Shown here one piece after another: positions 1-5,282 of a stretch of DNA of 5,906 nucleotides. Each line of letters starts with the position of its first letter. Within the stretch, counting starts at the first letter, position 1. Source of the stretch: Burkholderiales bacterium (GTDB lineage: Bacteria > Pseudomonadota > Gammaproteobacteria > Burkholderiales > CAIKXV01); NCBI GenBank assembly GCA_019751575.1, contig JAIENF010000537.1, positions 1 through 5,906 of the forward strand. The letters are read 5' to 3'. The position numbers were made by a program, and so were the translations under genes. The notes beneath the pieces are model-generated. The model was not told where the DNA came from. It made no database searches and saw only the letters and a list, made by a program, of their open reading frames with translations.

Positions 1-1008
1 CGCGGCGTGATCACCACCGCGACCTACGAGGCGCGCGCGCTTGGCGTGCACTCCGGCATGGGCCTGATGAAGGCCGCGCAGCTGGCGCCGGATGCGCTGC
101 TGCTGCCCGCGGACTTCGACCGCTACCGGCTCTACTCGCGCCGCTTCAAGGATGCGGTGCGCGCGTTCGCCCCGGAGATCGAGGACCGCAGCATCGACGA
201 GATCTACATCGACTTCACGCCGCTGGTCGCGACGCGCCCGGATCCCTGGGTGGCAGCGCGCTCGCTCGCGATCGAGATCCAGTCCGCAGTGCGCGCGGCG
301 ACCGGACTGTCCTGTTCGCTCGGCGTCACGCCGAACAAGCTGCTCTCGAAGATCGCGTCCGACCTGCAGAAGCCGGGCGGCATCACCGTGCTGACCACCG
401 CAGAGATCCCGACGCGCATCTGGCCGCTCGCGGTGCGCAAGGTGAACGGCATCGGACCCAAGGCCGGCGCGAAGCTCGAGACGCTGGGCATCCGCACCAT
501 CGGCGAACTCGCGGCCGCCGGCGACGACTTCCTGGTCGAGCACTTCGGACGCAGCTTCGGGCGCTGGATGCACGAGGCCGCGCACGGACGCGACGAGCGG
601 CCGGTGGTCACCTTCAGCGAGCCGAAGTCGATCAGCCGCGAGACCACCTTCGAACGCGACCTGCACCCGGTGCGCGACCGCGCCGCCCTGTCTGCACTGT
701 TCACCGGGCTGTGCGAGAGGGTCGCCGAGGACCTGCAGCGCAAGGGGTACGCGGGACGCACCATCGGCCTGAAGCTGCGCTACGACGACTTCAGCCAGGT
801 CACCCGCGACCAGACGATCGACCGCCCCACACAGGACCCGCGCGCGATCCGCCGGGCCGCTGGCGAATGTCTGAAGCGCGTGCCGCTGGACCGTCGACTG
901 CGCCTGCTCGGCGTACGCATCGGGGGACTGTCGCCGGCCGGCACGCTGGAAGCAGTTGCCCCGGCAGATGCGAAGCGGGCAGGCGTCAACCGCACGCTGT
1001 TCGACTGA
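1..1008 (+). CDS. dinB: DNA polymerase IV (Y-family, DinB), 5' end outside window
   Basis: Error-prone Y-family polymerase that copies past damaged template bases in the cytoplasm. The frame is open from base 1 (first codons R-G-V-I-T-T-A-T-Y-E-A-R), matching the fingers/palm segment that starts near residue 38 of E. coli DinB, so about 37 N-terminal residues, including the first metal-binding Asp, lie upstream. Visible marks, counted from window codon 1: the catalytic acidic motif S-I-D-E-I-Y-I-D near residues 64-71 (family usual S-L-D-E), a 'SLGVTPNKLLSKIASDLQKP' block near 106-125, a helix-hairpin-helix thumb region 'VNGIGPKAGAKLETLGI' near 149-165, and a little-finger domain starting at 'EPKSISRETTFERDL'. 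The protein ends N-R-T-L-F-D, resembling a C-terminal beta-clamp-binding peptide (QxxLF type) with Asn for Gln. The GTG at 7-9 is an internal Val codon, not the start. No operon partner is visible; the next gene begins 139 bp downstream. Confidence 0.95.
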   Translation, partial: RGVITTATYEARALGVHSGMGLMKAAQLAPDALLLPADFDRYRLYSRRFKDAVRAFAPEIEDRSIDEIYIDFTPLVATRPDPWVAARSLAIEIQSAVRAATGLSCSLGVTPNKLLSKIASDLQKPGGITVLTTAEIPTRIWPLAVRKVNGIGPKAGAKLETLGIRTIGELAAAGDDFLVEHFGRSFGRWMHEAAHGRDERPVVTFSEPKSISRETTFERDLHPVRDRAALSALFTGLCERVAEDLQRKGYAGRTIGLKLRYDDFSQVTRDQTIDRPTQDPRAIRRAAGECLKRVPLDRRLRLLGVRIGGLSPAGTLEAVAPADAKRAGVNRTLFD

Positions 1009-1020
1009 TCGCCCGCCGTT

Positions 1021-1063
1021 GCCCCGGCGCGCGGGGCCCGCACCCGATCCCGGCGAAGCGGGA
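1021..1063 (+). terminator. Two adjacent stem-loops after dinB (possible terminator)
   Basis: Twelve bases after the dinB stop is a perfect 6-bp stem, GCCCCG (1021-1026) / CGGGGC (1032-1037), with loop GCGCG. It is followed by a 5-bp stem, TCCCG (1048-1052) / CGGGA (1059-1063), with loop GCGAAG. The position suits transcription termination after dinB. There is no T-tract after either hairpin, so intrinsic termination is uncertain. The second hairpin could instead be a small REP-like palindrome. Confidence 0.3.
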
Positions 1064-1084
1064 ACGGACCCTGCGCTGGATGCC

Positions 1085-1099
1085 GTCGTGGAACACGAC
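1085..1099. promoter_or_regulatory. 15-bp perfect inverted repeat upstream of the first lipoprotein gene
   Basis: GTCGTG-GAA-CACGAC is a perfect 6-bp inverted repeat around a 3-nt centre, lying 48 bases before the GTG start at 1148. It could be an operator for a dimeric regulator or a short hairpin in the leader RNA. I see no convincing -35/-10 pair beside it, and the regulator is unknown. Confidence 0.3.
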
Positions 1100-1147
1100 C
1101 GGTGCCTGTCGCCGCGTGGCCAGACCCGCCCATCCAATGGAGACACC

Positions 1148-2083
1148 GTGAACAAAGCCATCGCTCGCCGCCCCAGCCAGAACCGTCCCGCGCGTGTGCG
1201 CACGATGGCCGCCACGGGCGCCCTGCTGCTCGCCGCAGGGTGCGCCACCAGCCCCGGGGCTGGCGAAGCGAGCCCGGAACGGGTGATTGCGGTCACGGCA
1301 GCCAACCAGCTGATCGAGTTCGTGTCGGGCCGCCCCGAGGACATCGTCGCCCGCCGCCCGCTGACCGGCATGCAGGACGGCGAGCGCATCGTCGGCATGG
1401 ACTTCCGTCCGTCCGATGGTCGCCTGTACGCGGTCGGCGATTCCGGCCAGCTGTACGTGATCAACCTGTCGACGGCGATCGCCGAAGCCGTCGGCCCGGG
1501 CGGCTTCCGCACGCTCGCCAGCGGCGACCTCGGCGTCGACTTCAACCCCACCGTCGACCGTATCCGGCTGGTCAATGCGCGGGGCGGAAACCTGCGCATC
1601 CATCCCGGCACCGGCGCGGTGGTGGATGCCGACGACAAGGCCGACGGCGTGCAGATCGATGGCGAACCAGGCTATGCGCCGGGGGACGCCAATGCCGGAC
1701 GCACGCCCCGCCTGACGGGTGCGGCCTACACGAACAGCCGTGCCGGGGCGATATCCACCACGAACTATGCGATCGATTCAGCCAACGGCACGCTGGTCAC
1801 CCAGGGCTCCGGCGAGAAGGCGTCGACCCCGGTGTCGCCGAACACGGGACGGCTGTTCACGGTCGGTTCGCTGGGCGTGAACCTGGGGCAGGGTCCGGTC
1901 GGATTCGACATCAGCCCCGTCAACGTCGCGTTGATGACCGCGACAGTGCCCAGCGGACGCAGCGAACTCTATCGGATCAACCTCACGAACGGTGCCGCCG
2001 GACGCGTCGGTCGCATCGGGGTCGCCGAGTCGGTCACGGCCATCGCCATCGTTCCCGTTGCCCGACAGCCGATGCCGCGCTGA
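1148..2083 (+). CDS. DUF4394-family lipoprotein (upstream paralogue)
   Basis: Predicted 311-residue envelope lipoprotein of unknown function. I chose GTG at 1148 because GGAGA (1139-1143) sits 4-5 bases before it. It gives a twin-arginine-free, positively charged N-region, then a hydrophobic stretch (residues 20-31) and a lipobox ending A-A-G-C with the lipidated Cys at residue 32. The mature part shows the DUF4394 pattern as loosely repeated units: 'VGMDFRPSDGRLYAVGDSGQLYVIN' type near 82-106, 'LGVDFNP..DRIRLV' near 128-142, 'GAAYTN...TTNYAIDSANGTLVTQG' near 191-220, and 'GFDISP...SELYRINLTNGAAGRVGRIG' near 252-291. These alternating DF/LY strands suggest a beta-propeller-like fold, which is inference. 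No catalytic motif is visible. A paralogue follows 118 bp downstream. An ATG at 1205 is a possible alternative start but would leave only a 12-residue signal before Cys and has no good ribosome site. Confidence 0.85.
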   Translation: MNKAIARRPSQNRPARVRTMAATGALLLAAGCATSPGAGEASPERVIAVTAANQLIEFVSGRPEDIVARRPLTGMQDGERIVGMDFRPSDGRLYAVGDSGQLYVINLSTAIAEAVGPGGFRTLASGDLGVDFNPTVDRIRLVNARGGNLRIHPGTGAVVDADDKADGVQIDGEPGYAPGDANAGRTPRLTGAAYTNSRAGAISTTNYAIDSANGTLVTQGSGEKASTPVSPNTGRLFTVGSLGVNLGQGPVGFDISPVNVALMTATVPSGRSELYRINLTNGAAGRVGRIGVAESVTAIAIVPVARQPMPR

Positions 2084-2085
2084 CC

Positions 2086-2127
2086 GACGACAGACGACAG
2101 ACGAGAGACGGCAGGCGACAGCTGACA
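2086..2127. repeat. Degenerate 7-bp tandem repeat, six units (GACGACA)
   Basis: Six contiguous heptamers read GACGACA, GACGACA, GACGAGA, GACGGCA, GGCGACA, GCTGACA, beginning 3 bases after the stop of the first lipoprotein gene. The first two copies are identical and the later ones drift by one or two bases. The array is noncoding and lies before the candidate promoter of the second lipoprotein gene. Heptamer arrays of this kind can change copy number by replication slippage; whether this one does cannot be told from a single sequence. Confidence 0.8.
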
Positions 2128-2144
2128 AGTCACATGCAAGCCGC

Positions 2145-2174
2145 CTTACATCCCGGACAAAGTCGGCGTATCTT
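2145..2174 (+). promoter_or_regulatory. Candidate promoter of the second lipoprotein gene
   Basis: CTTACA (2145-2150, four of six matches to the sigma-70 -35 box) and TATCTT (2169-2174, four of six to the -10 box) are separated by 18 bases. This places a start near 2181, about 20 bases before the ATG at 2202. The segment is visibly more A/T-rich than its surroundings. The overlapping CGTATC (2167-2172) would also fit an extracytoplasmic-function sigma -10 box, so the sigma class is open. Confidence 0.4.
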
Positions 2175-2201
2175 TGCGCGTCGTTTCGTCCGGGAGGTTT
2201 C

Positions 2202-3110
2202 ATGGCACCTGTTGTACGCCGTGCGCTCAATGCCACGCTGATGACCCTCGCCGCGCTGCTCTCCGGCTGCGCTGCGATGCACGTGGACGGGCCGCGCCCG
2301 GAGACCGTCTTCGCCACCACCCAGTCCAACCAGTTGATCCGCTTCAACGCCGGCGCGCCCGGACGCATCGCCGACCATCGACCGATCACGGGCATGCACC
2401 CCGGAGAGCAGGTGGTCGGACTGGACTTTCGTCCGGCCAACGGCAAGCTCTATGCCCTCGGCAGCGCAGGGCAGCTGTACCTGATCGACCCGGCGACGGC
2501 GATCGCCGAGCCGGTCGGACCCGGACGCCTGCGCACGCTGGCCAGCGACGATGTCGGCTTCGATTTCGATCCGCAGGCCGATCGCATCCGCCTGGTCACC
2601 GGCGGCGGCCACAACCTGCGCATCGACCCGGATACCGGGCTCCCGCTGGACGGCGACCCGATCGCCCCCGGCCTGCAGTACGATTTCGAGCTGCGTTACG
2701 CCGCAGGCGAGTTCCAGCAAGGCCGCGCACCGGGACTCGCGGCCACCGCCGCGTTGCACCGACCGGCAGCCGGGCGCCAACCCGCCACGACCACGTACTA
2801 TGCGATCGACCGGCGCGCCCGCACGCTGGTCGTGCAGGGCTCGCTGCCGCGTGCATTCCGCCCGCTGCCACCGGAGGCGGGGCAGTTGCATGCGATCGGC
2901 ATCCTCGCGCTCGACCTCGGCGACGGCCCGGTGTCGCTCGACGTCAGCCACGCCCATGTCGCCCTGCTCTGCGTATCCACGGGTGGCCGAAGTGAACTGT
3001 ACCGGCTCGACCTCGCCACGGCCGCAGTGGAGCTGCTGGGCCGGATAGGCTTCGAAGGGCCGGTGACGGCGATCGCGATCGCGCCACCACCGGCGCCTCA
3101 GGGCCGGTAG
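2202..3110 (+). CDS. DUF4394-family lipoprotein (downstream paralogue)
   Basis: Predicted 302-residue lipoprotein and tandem paralogue of the preceding gene. The ATG at 2202 follows a strong GGGAGG ribosome site (2192-2197) four bases upstream. Residues 1-23 form a lipoprotein signal ending in the classical lipobox L-S-G-C, Cys23. Hand alignment of residues 34-145 with residues 44-155 of the upstream copy gives about 60% identity. Shared blocks include N-Q-L-I-x-F, TGM..GE..VG.DFRP, GQLY.I, TAIAE.VGPG, RTLAS.D.G.DF.P..DRIRLV and NLRI. The middle is divergent: the upstream AAYTN motif reads A-A-L-H-R here, and an extra proline/arginine-rich stretch appears around residues 184-196. The C-terminal half regains similarity ([25 protein letters not shown]). 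Function is unknown; an outer-membrane or periplasmic beta-propeller-like binding or structural role is inference. A 6-bp inverted repeat (ACCGGC 3089-3094 / GCCGGT 3103-3108) overlaps the stop codon. Confidence 0.85.
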   Translation: MAPVVRRALNATLMTLAALLSGCAAMHVDGPRPETVFATTQSNQLIRFNAGAPGRIADHRPITGMHPGEQVVGLDFRPANGKLYALGSAGQLYLIDPATAIAEPVGPGRLRTLASDDVGFDFDPQADRIRLVTGGGHNLRIDPDTGLPLDGDPIAPGLQYDFELRYAAGEFQQGRAPGLAATAALHRPAAGRQPATTTYYAIDRRARTLVVQGSLPRAFRPLPPEAGQLHAIGILALDLGDGPVSLDVSHAHVALLCVSTGGRSELYRLDLATAAVELLGRIGFEGPVTAIAIAPPPAPQGR

Positions 3111-3152
3111 GGAGAAAGGCACGCGGCGCGGGTCCGGGCATGGCCACGGCGC

Positions 3153-3158
3153 TACAAT
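3153..3158 (+). promoter_or_regulatory. -10 element of the yajQ promoter (TACAAT)
   Basis: TACAAT matches five of six positions of the sigma-70 -10 box and sits in the context GGCGCTACAATCC, a form common before genes of high-GC proteobacteria. A start near 3165 would give a leader of about 26 bases before the yajQ ATG. No good -35 box is seen at the expected distance (around 3130-3135), so activity may rest on the -10 region or on an activator. Confidence 0.5.
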
Positions 3159-3190
3159 CCGGCATCCCTCCCAGCGGAACATCGCCTGCC

Positions 3191-3682
3191 ATGCCCTCAT
3201 TCGACATCGTCTCTGAAGTGAACCAGGTCGAAGTGAACAATGCGCTCGACCAGGCCAACAAGGAAATCACCAACCGCTTCGACTTCAAGGGCTCGGACGC
3301 CCGTGTCGAGTGGAACGAGAAGGAAAAGACGCTGACCCTGTTCGCCGACGACGAGTTCAAGGTCGACCAGGTGCGCGACGTGCTGGTCGGCAAGCTCACG
3401 AAACGCGGCGTCGACATCCGCTGCCTCGAGAATGGCGACCTGCAGAAGGTCAGCGGCAACAAGGCGAAGCAGGTGGTCAAGGTGCGTACCGGCATCGAAG
3501 GCACCCGCGCCAAGGACATCGTCAAGCTGCTCAAGGACAGCAAGATGAAGGTACAGGCCAGCATCCAGGGCGATGCCGTGCGGGTCTCCGGCGCCAAGCG
3601 CGACACGCTGCAGGAAGCCATCGCGCTGGTGAAGAAGGGCGTGACCGACTATCCGGTGCAGTTCGAGAATTTCCGCGAGTGA
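3191..3682 (+). CDS. yajQ: YajQ-family nucleotide / cyclic-di-GMP-binding protein
   Basis: 163-residue cytoplasmic protein, the usual length of the family. It opens with the signature [10 protein letters not shown] and closes with Q-F-E-N-F-R-E. Other diagnostic blocks are '[14 protein letters not shown]' near residues 28-41, '[10 protein letters not shown]' near 73-82 and '[19 protein letters not shown]' near 119-137. The fold is two ferredoxin-like halves. Family members bind nucleotides; the Xanthomonas/Pseudomonas homologues have been shown to bind cyclic di-GMP and to influence transcription. Whether this one does is inference by homology. ATG 3191 is preferred over an in-frame ATG at 3140, because the family N-terminus is MPSFD and the longer form would cover the -10 box. 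The ribosome site (GCGGAA, 3174-3179) is weak and rather distant. The wording [10 protein letters not shown] and [18 protein letters not shown] is closest to betaproteobacterial versions I recall. Confidence 0.95.
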   Translation: MPSFDIVSEVNQVEVNNALDQANKEITNRFDFKGSDARVEWNEKEKTLTLFADDEFKVDQVRDVLVGKLTKRGVDIRCLENGDLQKVSGNKAKQVVKVRTGIEGTRAKDIVKLLKDSKMKVQASIQGDAVRVSGAKRDTLQEAIALVKKGVTDYPVQFENFRE

Positions 3683-3721
3683 GCCGGGCCGCCCGCGGCC
3701 GCATTCCCCCAGGCAGGCGCG

Positions 3722-4423
3722 CTACCTGAGGCCCTCGATCCAGCGCGCGTACAGGCCGTCGGCGACTTCGTGCAGCGCGGCCACCCGCGCCTCGAGACCG
3801 GCCTGCATCGCCTCGCCCGACATGACCGAAGGCAGCGGATTGTCGGCGATCTCGCGCCAGCCTCCGCGCGCCCAGACCCGCACCATCTGCTCCGTCATCT
3901 CGACATGGCACTGCATGCCCAGGTGCGGACCCAGCGCATAGGCCTGGTTCTCGCACCACTGGCTCGATGCGAGCCGGGTCGCGCCGGGCGGGATGGTGAA
4001 CGTCTCGCCATGCCAGTGGAACGACTCGAACGCTTCGCGGTTGCCGAACCAGCGCTCGGCCGCCGGTGTCGGTTCGATGGAGACCCTGCCCCAGCCGATC
4101 TCCTTGACCGGGTTGCGGCTGACCACGCCGCCGAGCGCGCGCGACATGAGCTGCCCGCCCAGGCAGTGGCCGATCACCGGGATGTCCGCGTCGATCGCGC
4201 GGCGGATCAGCGCCAGCGACGGCGCGATCCACGGCAACGGGTCGTTCACGCTCATCGGACCGCCCATGAACGCGAGGCCGCCGAACACGGCCGGATCGGC
4301 CGGGATCGCCTGTGCCTCGTCGATCGCGACGATCTCCCAGGGGATGCGGTGCGCGTCGAGGAACGTGGCAAAATGACCGGGCCCCTCGGTCCTGGCATGA
4401 CGGAATATCGCGACCGGCTTCAT
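3722..4423 (-). CDS. Stand-alone class I glutamine amidotransferase (GMP synthase glutaminase-like)
   Basis: 233-residue single-domain protein of the GATase1 fold, which hydrolyses the side-chain amide of glutamine or a gamma-glutamyl compound; the acceptor is unknown. The nucleophile elbow G-H-C-L-G-G-Q places the catalytic Cys at residue 87. The His and Glu of the triad are in 'QCHVEMTEQM' (His173, Glu175). An oxyanion-type loop 'GGPMSVND' lies near 54-61, and 'ESFHWHGETFTIPPGA' near 133-148 is typical of the stand-alone GMP-synthase-like branch. No ATP-pyrophosphatase or synthetase domain is attached, so it is not GuaA itself. The start at 4423 is set by AGGAGGA (4437-4431 on this strand) seven bases before the ATG. 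Upstream in-frame codons would run into the divergent protease gene. It is convergent with yajQ (39 bases between stops) and divergent from the aspartic protease. No substrate can be named from context. Confidence 0.9.
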   Translation of the reverse strand: MKPVAIFRHARTEGPGHFATFLDAHRIPWEIVAIDEAQAIPADPAVFGGLAFMGGPMSVNDPLPWIAPSLALIRRAIDADIPVIGHCLGGQLMSRALGGVVSRNPVKEIGWGRVSIEPTPAAERWFGNREAFESFHWHGETFTIPPGATRLASSQWCENQAYALGPHLGMQCHVEMTEQMVRVWARGGWREIADNPLPSVMSGEAMQAGLEARVAALHEVADGLYARWIEGLR

Positions 4424-4502
4424 CCTGCAATCCTCCTGCTCCATCATGTTAGCCGATCGATCCCGATGCGTCGCTCGAAGGGTGCGTGGCAGCGCACGGA
4501 CG
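4424..4502. promoter_or_regulatory. Divergent start region between amidotransferase and protease genes
   Basis: The minus strand carries the strong AGGAGGA ribosome site of the amidotransferase (4437-4431). Above it is a possible -10 box TAACAT in the context GGCTAACATG (4451-4446 on the minus strand). That box coincides with the ATG at 4446 that would be the longest start of the protease. For the plus strand a CAAAAT element (4369-4374), inside the amidotransferase coding region, is a weak -10 candidate. No clear -35 boxes or operators are seen. Confidence 0.3.
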
Positions 4503-5165
4503 GTGCTGCAGCGCCAGCGGCGTTTCCTCGCGGCGGCCGTGCTGCTGGTGGCCGCCCCGGCGGTGTTCGCGCAGGCGAGCCGGCCAGAAGTGAGCGTGAT
4601 CGGCCTGTTCGCGGAAAGCGCAGTGCTGGTGATCAACGGCGGCAACCCGCGCACGGTCAAGGCCGGACAGGCGACGCCGGAGGGCGTGCGGCTGATCTCC
4701 GCCGACAGCCAGCAGGCCGTGGTCGAGGTCGGCGGCCGGCGCGAGACGCTGTCGATCGGCCAGTCGATCGCAGGCCAGCGCTCCACGGCAGGTCGCCAGC
4801 AGGCGGTGCTGATGTCCGACGGGCGCGGCCACTTCTGGGCGAATGCCGAAATCAACGGCTCGACGGCGAAGGTACTGGTCGATACCGGCGCAACCTACCT
4901 GTCGATGTCCAACGCCACCGCACGCAGGCTCGGCATCAACTTCCTGCAGGGGCAGCGCGGCCAGACCTCCACCGCCAACGGCATCGTGCCGGTGTACCGG
5001 GTGACCCTGGCCAGCGTGCGCATCGGCGACATTTCCCTGTCGAACGTCGATGCGTCCGTCCATGAGGGCGACAACCTGCCGGTGATCCTGCTCGGCATGA
5101 GTTTCCTGAACCGGGTCGAGATGCAGCGCGACGGCGACCGCATGACGCTCATCCGGCGCTTCTGA
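4446..5165 (+). CDS. Exported retropepsin-like aspartic protease (TIGR02281-type, clan AA)
   Basis: Up to 239 residues. The single-domain retropepsin fold carries one catalytic Asp per chain, so the active enzyme should be a dimer. The active-site motif V-L-V-D-T-G-A-T is at residues 143-150 (Asp146, counted from ATG 4446). The hallmark hydrophobic-Gly motif 'VILLGMSFLNRVEM' is near 213-226, with 'STANG' near 175-179 probably in the flap region. The N-terminal part (about 46-105: 'VSVIGLFAESAVLVINGG', 'VKAGQATPEGVRLISADSQQAVVEV') is the extra beta domain typical of these bacterial proteins. A signal peptide, RRFLAAAVLLVAAPAVFA-QA, ends near residue 43-45, implying periplasmic or membrane-associated action. 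Start is uncertain: GTG 4503 would give an ideal short signal peptide (M-L-Q-R-Q-R-R-F) and leave room for the divergent promoter, but neither start has a good ribosome site. Substrate is unknown. Confidence 0.85.
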   Translation: MLADRSRCVARRVRGSARTVLQRQRRFLAAAVLLVAAPAVFAQASRPEVSVIGLFAESAVLVINGGNPRTVKAGQATPEGVRLISADSQQAVVEVGGRRETLSIGQSIAGQRSTAGRQQAVLMSDGRGHFWANAEINGSTAKVLVDTGATYLSMSNATARRLGINFLQGQRGQTSTANGIVPVYRVTLASVRIGDISLSNVDASVHEGDNLPVILLGMSFLNRVEMQRDGDRMTLIRRF

Positions 5166-5180
5166 GCGCCCGGTGCGTGC

Positions 5181-5208
5181 CCGCCGACAGACGGCGGCGG
5201 CTTTACTT
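5181..5208 (+). terminator. Candidate intrinsic terminator after the protease gene
   Basis: A 6-bp stem CCGCCG (5181-5186) / CGGCGG (5192-5197) with loop ACAGA lies 15 bases after the stop codon and is followed by CTTTACTT. The T-tract is short and interrupted, and it doubles as the -35 region of the next gene, so termination may be partial. Confidence 0.4.
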
Positions 5209-5231
5209 CAATCGAACGTTTGATCTATTCT
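5202..5231 (+). promoter_or_regulatory. Promoter and palindromic operator of the TetR-family gene
   Basis: TTTACT (5202-5207) and TATTCT (5226-5231) each match four of six sigma-70 consensus positions and are 18 bases apart. The spacer holds ATCGAACGTTTGAT (5211-5224), a 14-bp palindrome centred on AACGTT with a single non-complementary pair per half (G/T). Its position would let a bound dimer occlude RNA polymerase, the usual layout of a self-repressing TetR gene. The region is conspicuously A/T-rich against the background. Confidence 0.6.
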
Positions 5232-5282
5232 CTCGCCGCGTTCCCGCGTCCGGACGGGACGACATCCTCGAGAGGTCCATCC

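Noticed and set aside
7..9. GTG as the start of dinB
   Set aside because: The codons before it (Arg-Gly) continue the conserved R-G-V-I-T-T-A block, so the gene begins outside the window.
986..1603. Minus-strand open frame spanning the dinB-lipoprotein gap
   Set aside because: Most of it is the mirror of the first lipoprotein gene. It has no ribosome site or family signature.
3089..3108. ACCGGC/GCCGGT hairpin overlapping the stop of the second lipoprotein gene
   Set aside because: Six-bp stem with an 8-base loop and no following T-tract. Not enough to call a terminator.
3140..3190. Upstream ATG giving a 180-residue YajQ
   Set aside because: The family N-terminus MPSFD starts at 3191, and the extension covers the TACAAT promoter element.
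2130..3200. Long minus-strand open frame opposite the second lipoprotein (356 codons)
   Set aside because: It is antisense to a gene with a lipobox, ribosome site and a clear paralogue. Its composition (Arg/Gly/Ala-rich, no recognisable domain) is the usual mirror of high-GC codon use.
3687..3700. Inverted repeat GGCCGC-CC-GCGGCC between the convergent yajQ and amidotransferase stops
   Set aside because: The loop would be too small for the full stem and there is no T-tract on either strand. It is likely chance in GC-rich sequence, though a weak bidirectional terminator cannot be excluded.
3770..5065. Plus-strand open frame of 431 codons across the amidotransferase and protease genes
   Set aside because: It runs antisense to the GATase triad-bearing frame and then out of frame through the protease. 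The product is Arg/Ala/Gly-rich low-complexity with no domain, so it is a GC-driven shadow.
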